Below, one piece after another: positions 25,623 through 34,186 of a stretch of 35,556 nucleotides of DNA. This DNA is from Aquisalinus sp. (GTDB taxonomy: Bacteria > Pseudomonadota > Alphaproteobacteria > Caulobacterales > Parvularculaceae): positions 1-35,556 of the forward strand of contig JALEGJ010000097.1 of assembly GCA_022763115.1 (NCBI GenBank), in the 5' to 3' direction. The position numbers and the translations under genes were made by a program. Positions within the stretch are counted from its first letter, which is position 1; each line of letters begins with the position of its first letter. The notes under the pieces are model-generated. The model made no database searches and was not told the DNA's origin. It saw only the letters and a list, made by a program, of their open reading frames with translations.

Positions 25623-27575
25623 ATGGCCGACTCCCAGGACGCTGTGACAATCAGCGTAAACCCGGACATTCAGAAAAAGGCGCATATCACAGCCGAGAAA
25701 TATAACGAGATGTATGAGCGCTCCATTACTGACCCCGAAGGGTTCTGGTCAGATGTCGCCGGCCGCCTTGACTGGATGTCCCCCTTCAGCAAGGTGAGAG
25801 ACGTTTCCTATGATGAAAACGATCTGCACATCAAATGGTTTGAGGACGGCACCCTGAATGTGGCCGTCAACTGCATTGACCGGCACCTGAAAGACAAGGC
25901 AGATCAGACCGCGATCATCTGGGAAGGTGACGACCCCTCAGTTTCCAGCCATATTACCTATGCAGAGCTTTTTGAGCAGACCTGTCGGCTTGCCAATGTG
26001 TTGAAAGCACGCGGCGTCGCCAAAGGGGACAGAGTCATTCTCTACATGCCGATGATCCCGGAAGCAGCTTACGCCATGCTCGCCTGCGCACGCATCGGTG
26101 CTGTCCACTCAGTTGTTTTTGGCGGCTTCTCACCTGAAGCTCTGGCCTCGCGCGTTGAAGATTGCGGCGCGACCTGCATCATCACAGCCGATGAAGCTGT
26201 ACGCGGCGGCAAAACAGTGCCGCTAAAGGCGAATGTCGATACGGCCCTTGAGATCAAGGACCATCCGGTACGGACAGTTCTGGTCTGGCGGCATACTGAT
26301 GGTACTGTCGGTTTTGAATCAGGTCGCGACCTGTGGCTGAACGAAGCCATGAATGATGTTCACCCGGACTGCGAACCGGAAGTGATGAATGCAGAAGACC
26401 CGCTGTTCATTCTCTATACATCCGGTTCTACCGGAAAACCGAAGGGTGTGATGCATACGACAGGCGGGTATCTCACATACGCCTCTTTCACGCATGAGCT
26501 GGTATTCGATTACAAGCCGGGTGACATTTACTGGTGTACGGCAGATGTCGGCTGGGTGACTGGGCACAGCTATATCGTTTATGGCCCGCTCGCAAATGGC
26601 GCGACGACGCTGATGTTTGAAGGTGTACCCACCTGGCCAGATGCCGGGCGCTGCTGGCAGGTTGTGGCGAAACACAAGGTCAATATCTTTTACACCGCGC
26701 CTACTGCCATTCGCGCCCTCATGCGTGAAGGTGATGATTTTGTCTCACAGCATGACAGGTCTTCGCTACGCATCTTGGGGACGGTTGGTGAACCCATCAA
26801 TCCGGAAGCATGGCTCTGGTATCACCGCGTCGTGGGGGAGGAAAAATGCCCGATCGTTGATACATGGTGGCAAACAGAGACAGGCGGTATTCTGATTACC
26901 CCCCTGCCAGGCGCGACCGCATTGAAACCAGGGTCAGCAACAAAGCCGTTTTTTGGTGTGCAGCCTGACCTTGTTGATGCGGATGGCAAATTCCTTGAAG
27001 GAGCTGCCGAGGGTAATCTCGTGCTCAAGGCGTCGTGGCCCGGTCAGATGCGCACTGTGTATGGTGACCACCAACGATTTGTTGACACATATTTCAAAAC
27101 CTATCCCGGTCTTTATTTCACTGGTGATGGTGCCCGCCGTGACGAAGACGGTTATTACTGGATTACCGGCAGGGTTGATGATGTCCTGAATGTGTCCGGG
27201 CACCGGATGGGGACAGCAGAAATTGAAAGTGCATTGGTCGCCCATAAGGATGTGGCGGAAGCTGCGGTCGTCGGTGTACCTCATGATATCAAGGGCCAGG
27301 GCATTTATGCCTATGTGATCCTCAATGCTGGCACTGATGGTTCTGACACGCTGGTGGCAGAGTTGATTCAGCAAGTGCGCACGGAAATCGGGCCGATTGC
27401 CAAGCCTGATTTTATTCAGATTACACCGGGCCTGCCCAAAACCCGCTCCGGCAAGATCATGCGTCGCATTTTGCGCAAGATCGCGGAAAACGAATTCAGC
27501 AATCTGGGTGACACGTCCACACTGGCGGAGCCAGCGATTGTTGATGTGCTGATCGACGGGAGGCTGAACCGTTAA
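25623..27575 (+). CDS. acs: Acetyl-CoA synthetase (AMP-forming)
   Basis: 650 residues, the canonical Acs length. Acs converts acetate, ATP and CoA into acetyl-CoA via acetyl-AMP. Landmarks are the adenylation loop [20 protein letters not shown], the acetyl-pocket region [36 protein letters not shown], and the C-terminal [11 protein letters not shown] with Lys611, the lysine that is acetylated to switch Acs off in well-studied species. AGGAGG at 25612-25617 is 5 nt before ATG 25623, which I prefer to the in-frame GTG at 25617. Its stop overlaps that of the convergent esterase gene within TTAA. Confidence 0.97.
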   Translation: MADSQDAVTISVNPDIQKKAHITAEKYNEMYERSITDPEGFWSDVAGRLDWMSPFSKVRDVSYDENDLHIKWFEDGTLNVAVNCIDRHLKDKADQTAIIWEGDDPSVSSHITYAELFEQTCRLANVLKARGVAKGDRVILYMPMIPEAAYAMLACARIGAVHSVVFGGFSPEALASRVEDCGATCIITADEAVRGGKTVPLKANVDTALEIKDHPVRTVLVWRHTDGTVGFESGRDLWLNEAMNDVHPDCEPEVMNAEDPLFILYTSGSTGKPKGVMHTTGGYLTYASFTHELVFDYKPGDIYWCTADVGWVTGHSYIVYGPLANGATTLMFEGVPTWPDAGRCWQVVAKHKVNIFYTAPTAIRALMREGDDFVSQHDRSSLRILGTVGEPINPEAWLWYHRVVGEEKCPIVDTWWQTETGGILITPLPGATALKPGSATKPFFGVQPDLVDADGKFLEGAAEGNLVLKASWPGQMRTVYGDHQRFVDTYFKTYPGLYFTGDGARRDEDGYYWITGRVDDVLNVSGHRMGTAEIESALVAHKDVAEAAVVGVPHDIKGQGIYAYVILNAGTDGSDTLVAELIQQVRTEIGPIAKPDFIQITPGLPKTRSGKIMRRILRKIAENEFSNLGDTSTLAEPAIVDVLIDGRLNR

Positions 27576-28624
27576 GCAAGTTCACCCTTGATCCAGTCGA
27601 GGTCCTCATCCAGCGCTGCTTTTGCCGCGGGGACCAATTCGAACAAGTTCGTGTAGCCGTGCAGCAATCCCTTCGCGACGCGATACGTCACGTCCACACC
27701 GAGGCCTTGAATTTTTTCCAGAAATGCCGGGGACTGATCGAATAACGGATCATATTCAGCTGCGCGCAGCAGGGATTTGGGCAGTTTCTGCAAGTCTGGC
27801 AGGTCAATTGGCATTGGATACGACTCAAGTTGCTCGTTGCCATTGGCGAAATACTGCTCACTGAACCAGTCGATAAGACCCTGCGACAGGCCGAAACCGG
27901 TGCCGTAGTCTTTCATCGACGCATATTTGTCGCTGGCAAGCTCGTCATAGGCCCCGAATAGAAGCCACAGGGCTTTGACGTCGATTCCTGCCTGGGCCGC
28001 TTCATGGCCGCAGATTGCCGAGAGCATCGCCCCTGCGCTTTCGCCCCCAATAATGATCATGTCTTTGTTTATGGCAAAGCGTTGCGCTAGTTCGGGCAGG
28101 GCGCGGGTCATGGCGATGCAATCCTTCACGCCTGCTGGAAATGGACTTTCCGGTCCAAGTCCATATTCAGGAAAAAGTACTGCGCAGCCAAGATAGTCCG
28201 CAAGGTAACGGTTGAAATAATCATAAGCTTCAATATCTCCGATGACGCCACCACCGCCATGAATATAGATCAGCAATCCATCACTCTCACTCTGCTCTGG
28301 CCGATACAGGCGGGCGGCCATGTCATGCTTGCCACCGGGCACCAGAACATTCTGCGTGGATACAGGGAGCTTGCGCGATTGCCAGGCACCCGTCTTGTAG
28401 TAATGCCGATAGGCTGCACGGGCTGCTGGCGCTCCACTTGCTCTTCCAATTTCATCAATGGTTGAGCGTTTCTGGATTTCTATAAGGCGCAGAAGTGTGC
28501 GGGTGTGGGGATCAATTTCGGAGCCGCGCACGACAATGGGCTCTTCCCTGAACATCGTCTTGCGCACACCTTCGGGCAACGCAAGGATTGTTTTCAAGGC
28601 ATGATACTCTGTTCCGGGGGTCAT
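27572..28624 (-). CDS. HSL-type (family IV) alpha/beta-hydrolase, probable esterase
   Basis: 350 residues. The oxyanion-hole motif HGGG is at 122-125, the nucleophile in GESAG with Ser196, the acid Asp292 in AEYDPLF and the base His322 in LLHGY complete the triad. This is the hormone-sensitive-lipase/acetyl-hydrolase family, which prefers short- to medium-chain esters. The first 85 residues form the cap. The gene starts 4 nt after the end of the flavin monooxygenase gene with GGAG inside that gene's last codons, so the two are translationally coupled. A lactone or ester made by the monooxygenase is a natural substrate (inference). Confidence 0.92.
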   Translation of the reverse strand: MTPGTEYHALKTILALPEGVRKTMFREEPIVVRGSEIDPHTRTLLRLIEIQKRSTIDEIGRASGAPAARAAYRHYYKTGAWQSRKLPVSTQNVLVPGGKHDMAARLYRPEQSESDGLLIYIHGGGGVIGDIEAYDYFNRYLADYLGCAVLFPEYGLGPESPFPAGVKDCIAMTRALPELAQRFAINKDMIIIGGESAGAMLSAICGHEAAQAGIDVKALWLLFGAYDELASDKYASMKDYGTGFGLSQGLIDWFSEQYFANGNEQLESYPMPIDLPDLQKLPKSLLRAAEYDPLFDQSPAFLEKIQGLGVDVTYRVAKGLLHGYTNLFELVPAAKAALDEDLDWIKGELA

Positions 28625-28628
28625 GATT

Positions 28629-30128
28629 TTACTCCGCAGCCTGCGCTGATGCGTCTGCTGAATGATGTGCTGTGGTTAAATGAAATGCACTGACTGGCAG
28701 GTCCGTCGCACGCTTCCTGAAATCGAATGTATAGCCCGGCCATATTGTGGTGTTCTTGCCGTCGGCTGTCTTGTACCAGCTATCACAACCGCCGGTCTGC
28801 CAGACGGACTTTGACAAACGTTCCTGCACGTCAGCGTTGAAATCGTTTTGCGCTTCTTCGGTCACCTCCACTGTAGGTGTTCCCTGCTCATTTGCTGTCT
28901 GCAGTAAACGGATGATACCTTCAATCTGCGCCTCAGCCATATAGACGACGGAATTATGGCCGAGCCCGGTGTTGGGGCCAAGCAGCATGAAAAGGTTGGG
29001 ATATCCGGCAACGCTGGAGCCAAAATAGGCTTCAGCGCCCTTCTCTCTCCACTCGCCATGCAGGTCGCGCCCCTCGCGTCCGATGACAGTGATGCCCGGC
29101 ATTGGCTCGGTTGCCTGAAAACCGGTTCCCATAATGATGACATCCGCCTCTATGAGTCGGCCATCGTCCAGTTCAATGCCACCAGATACAATCCGTTTGA
29201 TTGGTGCTGTAACAACTTCCGACTTATCCCGGTTCAAGGCGGGATACCATTGATTGGACATCAGAAGACGTTTGCAGCCGAAGCGGAAGTCTGGCGTCAG
29301 CTTTTCCCGCAGATCTTCATTTTTGATCTGGGCTTTCAGATGCCGCCTGCCCATCCATTCGAAAATGCGCAACAGGTTCGGGTGGCGGAAAAAGCCAATC
29401 GCGCGCATCTCCGCGCGCCAGTAAAGCCAGCGCCGCAGCAGCCGCGAGAGGGTGGGCCCATTGCGGAAAGCATCAAGTTCCTTTTCGGTAAACTCCCGCT
29501 CCATGCGCGGCAGCACCCATGGCGCTGTGCGCTGGAATACTTTCAGCTCACTAACTTTATCAACAATTTCAGGGACAAACTGAATGGCACTTGCGCCAGT
29601 GCCGATAACGGCAACCTTCTTGCTGGTCAGGTCTACATCATGCCGCCATTCAGCAGAGTGAAAAAGATTTCCAGTGAAAGAATCTATGCCTTCAATCTCA
29701 GGCATGATGGGTGTCGCCAACGGCCCGGCGGCAGCGATGACATATCTTGCCTTGAGAACCTTACCATCATCGGTTTGTACGGACCATATCTGCGAAGCCT
29801 TATCATAGCTCAGGCTTGTGACGGTTCTGTTGTACTGAATGTAATTTTCAAGTCCGTGCTTCGCGGCAACATCCTTGATATAGGCCAGCAACTCCGGCTG
29901 ATTGGCAAAGAGTTTCGACCAGTCCGGCTTCTGCTCAAAAGAAAATGAATATACATGCGCAGGCACATCACAGGCGCAGCCAGGATAAGTATTCGCCGCC
30001 CAGGTGCCGCCCAGTTCATCTGCCCGCTCATAGATGATGAAATCACGTTGTCCTGCTTCCTGCAGGCGATAGGCCATCGCCAGCCCGGAAAAGCCGGCTC
30101 CGATAATCAGATACTCTGTGTCAGGCAT
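28629..30128 (-). CDS. Flavin-containing Baeyer-Villiger-type monooxygenase
   Basis: 499 residues. FAD site GAGFSG at 10-15 with the acidic strand end YERADELGGTW, and NADPH site GTGASA at 176-181. The Baeyer-Villiger fingerprint FxGxxxHxxxW[P/D] reads FTGNLFHSAEWRHD from Phe151, with Arg162 where Pro or Asp is expected. These enzymes convert ketones to esters or lactones using NADPH and oxygen. It is the first gene of a two-gene operon with the esterase. Upstream is the 398-nt palindrome-rich gap; its promoter was not found. Ketone oxidation followed by ester hydrolysis is the most likely joint function. Confidence 0.9.
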   Translation of the reverse strand: MPDTEYLIIGAGFSGLAMAYRLQEAGQRDFIIYERADELGGTWAANTYPGCACDVPAHVYSFSFEQKPDWSKLFANQPELLAYIKDVAAKHGLENYIQYNRTVTSLSYDKASQIWSVQTDDGKVLKARYVIAAAGPLATPIMPEIEGIDSFTGNLFHSAEWRHDVDLTSKKVAVIGTGASAIQFVPEIVDKVSELKVFQRTAPWVLPRMEREFTEKELDAFRNGPTLSRLLRRWLYWRAEMRAIGFFRHPNLLRIFEWMGRRHLKAQIKNEDLREKLTPDFRFGCKRLLMSNQWYPALNRDKSEVVTAPIKRIVSGGIELDDGRLIEADVIIMGTGFQATEPMPGITVIGREGRDLHGEWREKGAEAYFGSSVAGYPNLFMLLGPNTGLGHNSVVYMAEAQIEGIIRLLQTANEQGTPTVEVTEEAQNDFNADVQERLSKSVWQTGGCDSWYKTADGKNTTIWPGYTFDFRKRATDLPVSAFHLTTAHHSADASAQAAE

Positions 30129-30526
30129 AGCTCAATCCGGGAACCCAATTCTTAAACAATGCGCATGCTGTCAGCACGAGTGAACTTAATGGCTTTATTT
30201 TTCTTCGCCAGCAGCGTTTACACATCGACCTGCAGGGCAACTCAGACGCAGAGAACGAAATGGGAACGTGCGGTGTGCTTTTCAAGGGGTGGTTAGTGAA
30301 AAACTTCCGTTACCCTCATATTGAACATGGTTGTGAGACTCTCGTTTCAGAATCTCGACCTCGATTGCGCTCGCTCTTAATAGGAACCCGGTCATTTGCC
30401 TGAAAATTGAGGACCAATTTCTGAAAAGCCCGCCTTCACTTCGTTACGGCGCGGCATCCGCTTCGAACGCTTCGGCTTGTCACGCCGAAGCCAGATTTTG
30501 GTTTCACCAAAATCTGCGAAGGCGGA
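30129..30526. other. Long intergenic region between monooxygenase and tRNA-Val
   Basis: 398 nt without a supported protein gene. The part 30430-30525 is a multi-hairpin palindromic element listed separately. An imperfect palindrome GAGACTCT/AGAATCTC lies at about 30334-30355 and could be an operator for the monooxygenase operon. A 35-codon plus-strand frame near 30191 lacks a good ribosome site. I see no mobile element or tRNA remnant besides tRNA-Val next door. Confidence 0.5.
30424..30525 (-). repeat. Multi-hairpin palindromic element immediately 3' of tRNA-Val
   Basis: Outer arms CCGCCTTC (30430-30437) and GAAGGCGG (30518-30525) enclose two perfect adjacent hairpins. The first is GCTTCGGC (30469-30476), loop TTGTCAC, GCCGAAGC (30484-30491). 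The second is CAGATTTTGG (30492-30501), loop TTTCA, CCAAAATCTG (30507-30516). A third, weaker hairpin GCGG-CAT-CCGC lies at 30451-30461. On the minus strand the outer stem is followed by TTTT (30424-30427), so it could end the tRNA transcript. The element could equally be a dispersed intergenic palindrome, a non-coding RNA or an attachment remnant. It ends 1 nt from the tRNA CCA. Confidence 0.75.
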
Positions 30527-30602
30527 TGGTGGGCGATGAGAGACTCGAACTCCCGGCATCTTCGGTGTAAACGAAGCGCTCTACCAACTGAGCTAATCGC
30601 CC
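30527..30602 (-). tRNA. tRNA-Val (anticodon TAC)
   Basis: 76 nt on the minus strand with encoded CCA. The acceptor stem GGGCGAT pairs with ATCGCCC, discriminator A. D-arm GCTC/GAGC with loop AGTTGGTA. Anticodon stem CTTCG/CGAAG with loop TTTACAC, giving anticodon TAC. T-arm GGGAG/CTCTC (one G-U pair) with loop TTCGAGT. Complete cloverleaf. It lies 106 nt downstream of HU and may share transcription. Confidence 0.97.
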
Positions 30603-30645
30603 TTATTTCAATGCTATGAAGTTATATGCCTTGAAACAGACCGCA

Positions 30646-30706
30646 CTGTTAGCGCAGCAAAATCACATGTTCAAGAATTTGCTGCGCCCGTAACAGAATT
30701 TTTTTG
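30646..30706 (+). terminator. 16-bp hairpin with T-run on the plus strand, between tRNA-Val and HU
   Basis: CTGTTA-GCGCAGCAAA (30646-30661) pairs with TTTGCTGCGC (30678-30687) and TAACAG (30691-30696) with a CCG bulge at 30688-30690; loop of 16 nt. The run TTTTTTT follows on the plus strand within 30697-30706. Neighbouring genes HU and tRNA-Val are both on the minus strand, so as a plus-strand terminator it has no obvious gene. On the minus strand it is preceded by an A-run and might still end the HU mRNA or protect its 3' end. Confidence 0.6.
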
Positions 30707-30708
30707 CC

Positions 30709-30981
30709 TTAATTGAGGGCGTCTTTCAGACCCTTGCCAGCAGAAAATTTTGGCTGGATGGAAGCAGGGATTTTGATCGTTTCGCCAGTGCGCGGGTTAC
30801 GACCGTCACGCGCCTTGCGCTTGGCAGCAGAGAATGTGCCAAAGCCAACCAGGCGGACTTCGTCGCCATTCTTGAGGGCCTCGGTAATAGCATCAAAGAC
30901 GGCATCAACGGCACTACCCGCGTCGGTTTTGCTCATATCTGCAAGATCGGCCACGCGATCGATAAATTCACTCTTGTTCAT
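30709..30981 (-). CDS. hup: DNA-binding protein HU
   Basis: 90 residues, full HU length. The dimerising helices KSEFIDRVADLADMSKTDAG and the DNA-binding beta-arm segment RKARDGRNPRTGETIKIPAS are intact, with the intercalating proline of the RNP motif. HU bends and compacts DNA in the nucleoid. AGGGGA precedes the ATG by 8 nt, and a promoter lies at 31024-31051. A homodimer or heterodimer cannot be told apart here. Located downstream of the mutase and upstream of tRNA-Val. Confidence 0.97.
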   Translation of the reverse strand: MNKSEFIDRVADLADMSKTDAGSAVDAVFDAITEALKNGDEVRLVGFGTFSAAKRKARDGRNPRTGETIKIPASIQPKFSAGKGLKDALN

Positions 30982-31023
30982 TGGCTTCCCCTTTCTCGTG
31001 GAAGGTTTCTTATTAGCGGCCCC

Positions 31024-31051
31024 AGTATGTCCGGACGGTGTGATCCGTCAA
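31024..31051 (-). promoter_or_regulatory. Sigma-70-type promoter of HU
   Basis: On the minus strand TTGACG (plus 31046-31051) and CATACT (plus 31024-31029) are separated by 16 nt. Transcription would begin near 31017, giving a leader of about 36 nt before the HU ATG. The -35 matches five of six consensus bases; the -10 is weaker. Confidence 0.55.
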
Positions 31052-31120
31052 ATCGCAGTTAACGAAATAGTGGAAAAATATCCGAGCCTATACACAACCT
31101 ATTGTAATTTATATACTTTT

Positions 31121-31465
31121 TCAATCCTGCGCGCGAAGAGTGCGCCACTTTTCGCCCTCATGCTCGATGCACTTTTCGATCAAAACGCGCCAAACAGGCT
31201 CAGCGATTCGCGATGAGAGACCTTTTTCTTTTGCTTCTGCGAGCACATTTTCGACAACCTGTTCAATGCGCCACGGCACACGCACGTCAGACTCTGCCGG
31301 TTTGATGCGGGCCGCAGCTTCCATATAGCCCTGCCGGGTGACGAGCAATTCTACCAGCTGGCGGTCCAGATCATCCACGCCTGCGCGCACCTCTTCCATG
31401 GTTTCGCAGGCCTCAGGTGCCAGTATTTTTTTTTCTTCACCGTTACGCATGGCGGCCTGATACAT
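31121..31465 (-). CDS. AroQ-fold chorismate mutase (possibly isochorismate pyruvate-lyase-like)
   Basis: 114 residues, all-helical AroQ class. The segment VRAGVDDLDRQLVELLVTRQ and the active-site basic residues Arg27, Arg44, Lys55 and Arg66 match the E. coli and PchB pattern. The stretch ARIKPAESDVRVPWRIEQV resembles PchB (Lys-Ala-Ser-Glu then Pro-Ala-Pro-Glu-Arg) more than the E. coli form, in which an Asp and a Glu take the places of Val63 and Ile67. The late Gln of both E. coli and PchB is Glu103 here, as in yeast chorismate mutase. It converts chorismate to prephenate if a mutase. ATG 31465 has GAGGGGA 7 nt upstream; the frame is open to 31489. No salicylate or siderophore genes are near. 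Confidence 0.85.
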   Translation of the reverse strand: MYQAAMRNGEEKKILAPEACETMEEVRAGVDDLDRQLVELLVTRQGYMEAAARIKPAESDVRVPWRIEQVVENVLAEAKEKGLSSRIAEPVWRVLIEKCIEHEGEKWRTLRAQD

Positions 31466-31492
31466 GATCTTTCCCCTCGCCTCAAACAAACA

Positions 31493-31527
31493 AAACCGGC
31501 CTGATATTTTTTTTATCAGGCCGGTTT
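31493..31527 (-). terminator. Terminator of lon
   Basis: A perfect 14-bp stem: AAACCGGCCTGATA (31493-31506) and TATCAGGCCGGTTT (31514-31527) around seven T/A residues. On the minus strand the right-hand arm is followed by TGTTTGTTTG. It lies 5 nt after the lon stop and ends just before the mutase ribosome site, so the mutase needs its own promoter or read-through. Confidence 0.85.
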
Positions 31528-31532
31528 CAAGG

Positions 31533-33935
31533 TCAGTGTGTCATGACAGAGCCTGGATCATCCTTGCCACTGGCTGCTGCCGCTGCCTTGAGGAGTTCCT
31601 CCTCCTCATTCCATTCGATCGGCGTCAACTCACCTGTCAGGGCATGTTGCAGCACTTCATCCACGGTCGTGACCGGGATGACCTCAAGAGCCTCGAGAAC
31701 ATTCTCCGGAATGTCTGCCAAGTCCTTCTCGTTCTCTTCCGGGATCAGGACGGTTTTTGTCCCGGCCCGAAGAGCTGCGAGCAGTTTCTCTTTCAAGCCG
31801 CCAATCGCCAAGACGCGACCGCGCAAAGAAATTTCACCGGTCATGGCGATATCTTTGCGGATCGGAATGCCGGTCAACACAGAAACAATGGCTGTTGCCA
31901 TCGCGACACCGGCGGACGGACCGTCTTTAGGTGTGGCTCCTTCCGGCACGTGAATATGGATGTCTGTCTTGTCAAAGACAGGCGGCTTGACGCCAAACTC
32001 CGTTGCGCGCGAACGCACATAAGAGGCCGCGGCCGAGACAGATTCCTTCATCACGTCTTTGAGGTTGCCGGTCGGGGTCATCTTGCCCTTGCCCGGCATC
32101 TTGACGGCTTCGATCTTCAGAATGTCACCGCCAACGGAGGTCCAGGCAAGGCCTGTCACGACGCCGATCAGATCATCACCATCGAGTTCCCCGAAGCGGT
32201 ATTTCAGTACACCTGCATACTCACTGAGGTTGTCTTCGGTAACTGTGATCTTCTCGGCACCGCGCTGTTCAATCTCGCGCACTGCCTTGCGGATAAGGTT
32301 AGCTAACTCGCGCTCAAGATTACGCACGCCTGCTTCGCGTGTGTAATTGCGGATGAGACCCACAAGACCTTCGTCTGTGATTTCCCATTCCTTCTCCGTC
32401 ATGCCGTGATTTTCGAGCTGTTTCGGGATCAGGTGGCGACGGGAAATTTCTTTTTTCTCGTCTTCCGTATATCCGGGGATGCGGATGATCTCCATACGAT
32501 CGAGCAACGGTTGCGGCATGTCGAGAGAGTTCGCCGTTGTGACAAACATCACGTCAGACAAATCATAATCCACTTCCAGATAATGATCTGCAAAGGTCGC
32601 ATTCTGCTCGGGATCAAGAACCTCGAGCAATGCCGATGCGGGATCGCCACGGAAGTCACGGCCCATCTTGTCGATCTCGTCCATCAGGAAAAGCGGATTG
32701 CTTTTCTTGGTTTTCTTCATGGACTGAATGATCTTGCCAGGCATGGAGCCGATATAGGTTCTGCGATGGCCGCGGATTTCCGCTTCATCGCGCACACCCC
32801 CGAGCGAAATACGCACAAACTCCCGCCCGGTAGACTTCGCAATGGACTTGCCGAGGGAAGTTTTACCCACACCTGGTGGGCCAACCAGACAGAGGATCGG
32901 GCCTTTCAGCTTGTTGGTGCGTTTTTGCACCGCAAGATACTCGATGATCCGCTCCTTGACCTTTTCGAGGCCATAGTGGTCCGTGTCGAGAATTTCTTCG
33001 GCCTTTTCAAGGTTGTTCTTGAGTTTACTCTTGCTGCCCCACGGGATCGACAGGATCCAGTCGAGGTAGTTGCGGACAACCGTTGACTCAGCAGACATCG
33101 GCGACATCTGGCGCAGCTTTTTCAGCTCGCCTTCGGCTTTCGTCTTGGCCTCTTTGGACAGTTTGGTCTTGCCGATTTTCTCTTCCAGCTCGGTCAACTC
33201 GTCACGCGCTTCATCGTTGTCGCCGAGCTCCTTCTGAATCGCCTTCATCTGCTCGTTGAGATAGTATTCGCGCTGGGTCTTCTCCATCTGGCGCTTGACC
33301 CGATTGCGGATTTTTTTCTCAACCTGCAACACGCTCATCTCGCCTTCCATGAGGGAGTAAACCGCTTCCAGACGGTCCGTGACCTTGATGACTTCAAGCA
33401 ATTCCTGCTTTTCGGAAATCTTGATATTCAAATGCGACGCAACCGTGTCAGCCAGTTTTGAGGCTTCATCGATCTGCCCCACGGCAACGATGACCTCAGG
33501 CGAGACACGCTTGTTGAGCTTTACGTATGATTCAAACTGGGTGTTGACGGAGCGGGCGAGCGCCTCAACCTCGGCTGGCTCTGCGTCCTCTTCTTCCAGC
33601 AGCATGGCTTCTGCCTCGAAGAAAGTTTCATTCTCCAGATATTTGACGATCGTGGCACGCTGTGCCCCTTCGACAAGCACTTTCACGGTGCCGTCGGGCA
33701 GTTTCAGCAGCTGCAGGACTTTGGCAACAACGCCAACGCTGTAGATATCTTCAGGGTTTGGATCATCGTTGCTGGCGTCTTTCTGGGCAACCAGCAAAAT
33801 CTCCTTGTCGTCCGTCATCACGTTTTCGAGGGCCTTGACGGATTTTTCCCGGCCCACAAAAAGCGGGACGATCATGTGCGGAAACACAACGATGTCACGC
33901 AGGGGCAAAACGGGATAGGCTCTTAAATCAGACAT
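31533..33935 (-). CDS. lon: ATP-dependent protease La (Lon)
   Basis: 800 residues. The N-terminal substrate-binding domain begins [20 protein letters not shown], a coiled-coil follows ([19 protein letters not shown]), the AAA+ module has Walker [11 protein letters not shown] near residue 351, and the protease domain has Ser674 in PKDGPSAG and Lys717 in GLKEKLLAA. The 43-residue spacing equals that of the E. coli Ser-Lys dyad. Lon degrades misfolded proteins and selected regulators in the cytosol. AGGAG lies 8 nt upstream of the ATG. It follows clpX on the same strand after 251 nt, with a terminator in between, so it is transcribed separately. No heat-shock promoter could be confirmed. Confidence 0.98.
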   Translation of the reverse strand: MSDLRAYPVLPLRDIVVFPHMIVPLFVGREKSVKALENVMTDDKEILLVAQKDASNDDPNPEDIYSVGVVAKVLQLLKLPDGTVKVLVEGAQRATIVKYLENETFFEAEAMLLEEEDAEPAEVEALARSVNTQFESYVKLNKRVSPEVIVAVGQIDEASKLADTVASHLNIKISEKQELLEVIKVTDRLEAVYSLMEGEMSVLQVEKKIRNRVKRQMEKTQREYYLNEQMKAIQKELGDNDEARDELTELEEKIGKTKLSKEAKTKAEGELKKLRQMSPMSAESTVVRNYLDWILSIPWGSKSKLKNNLEKAEEILDTDHYGLEKVKERIIEYLAVQKRTNKLKGPILCLVGPPGVGKTSLGKSIAKSTGREFVRISLGGVRDEAEIRGHRRTYIGSMPGKIIQSMKKTKKSNPLFLMDEIDKMGRDFRGDPASALLEVLDPEQNATFADHYLEVDYDLSDVMFVTTANSLDMPQPLLDRMEIIRIPGYTEDEKKEISRRHLIPKQLENHGMTEKEWEITDEGLVGLIRNYTREAGVRNLERELANLIRKAVREIEQRGAEKITVTEDNLSEYAGVLKYRFGELDGDDLIGVVTGLAWTSVGGDILKIEAVKMPGKGKMTPTGNLKDVMKESVSAAASYVRSRATEFGVKPPVFDKTDIHIHVPEGATPKDGPSAGVAMATAIVSVLTGIPIRKDIAMTGEISLRGRVLAIGGLKEKLLAALRAGTKTVLIPEENEKDLADIPENVLEALEVIPVTTVDEVLQHALTGELTPIEWNEEEELLKAAAAASGKDDPGSVMTH

Positions 33936-34134
33936 AAAAACTCCTAGCGGCAGTTATTGAAGTGCCGGGCCTTCTACAGAAGCACCACAGCAATGTGGTC
34001 AGTGTTGCCAAAGGGCGCAAACAGCTTTTTCGAACCTGTGGAAAAGGCCTGCCGATACAAAGCGCCCGGGCTCAGAATGATGTGGGGGCAGGATGAACGA
34101 TTTCAAGTTCTGAATTTGTGACGGTCTTTATATG

Positions 34135-34160
34135 AAAAGACACGCTCTAAAGAGCGTGTC
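34135..34160 (-). terminator. Terminator of clpX
   Basis: GACACGCTC (34139-34147), loop TAAA, GAGCGTGTC (34152-34160), a 9-bp perfect stem. On the minus strand TTTTC follows. It lies 27 nt downstream of the clpX stop. Confidence 0.8.
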
Positions 34161-34186
34161 CCATCAACTTTATCTCGCAGTCAATT

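Noticed and set aside
28956..29948. 330-codon plus-strand frame opposite the flavin monooxygenase
   Set aside because: Entirely antisense to the FAD/NADPH motifs; no ribosome site and no motif.
30191..30298. Possible 35-residue ORF in the gap upstream of the monooxygenase
   Set aside because: Only a weak GAG-like ribosome site, a basic Thr/Arg-rich translation, and no sign of conservation available.
30527..30602. Integration site at tRNA-Val with a genomic island
   Set aside because: No integrase and no direct repeat of the tRNA 3' end was found; the adjacent palindromes do not duplicate tRNA sequence.
31464..32306. 280-codon plus-strand frame opposite lon
   Set aside because: Antisense to the Lon protease domain, Cys/His/Arg-rich, characteristic of a reverse-frame shadow.
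33936..34134. Heat-shock promoter for lon
   Set aside because: The spacer contains a short CCACA/TGTGG repeat, but I could not find a -35/-10 pair of sigma-32 type with proper spacing.
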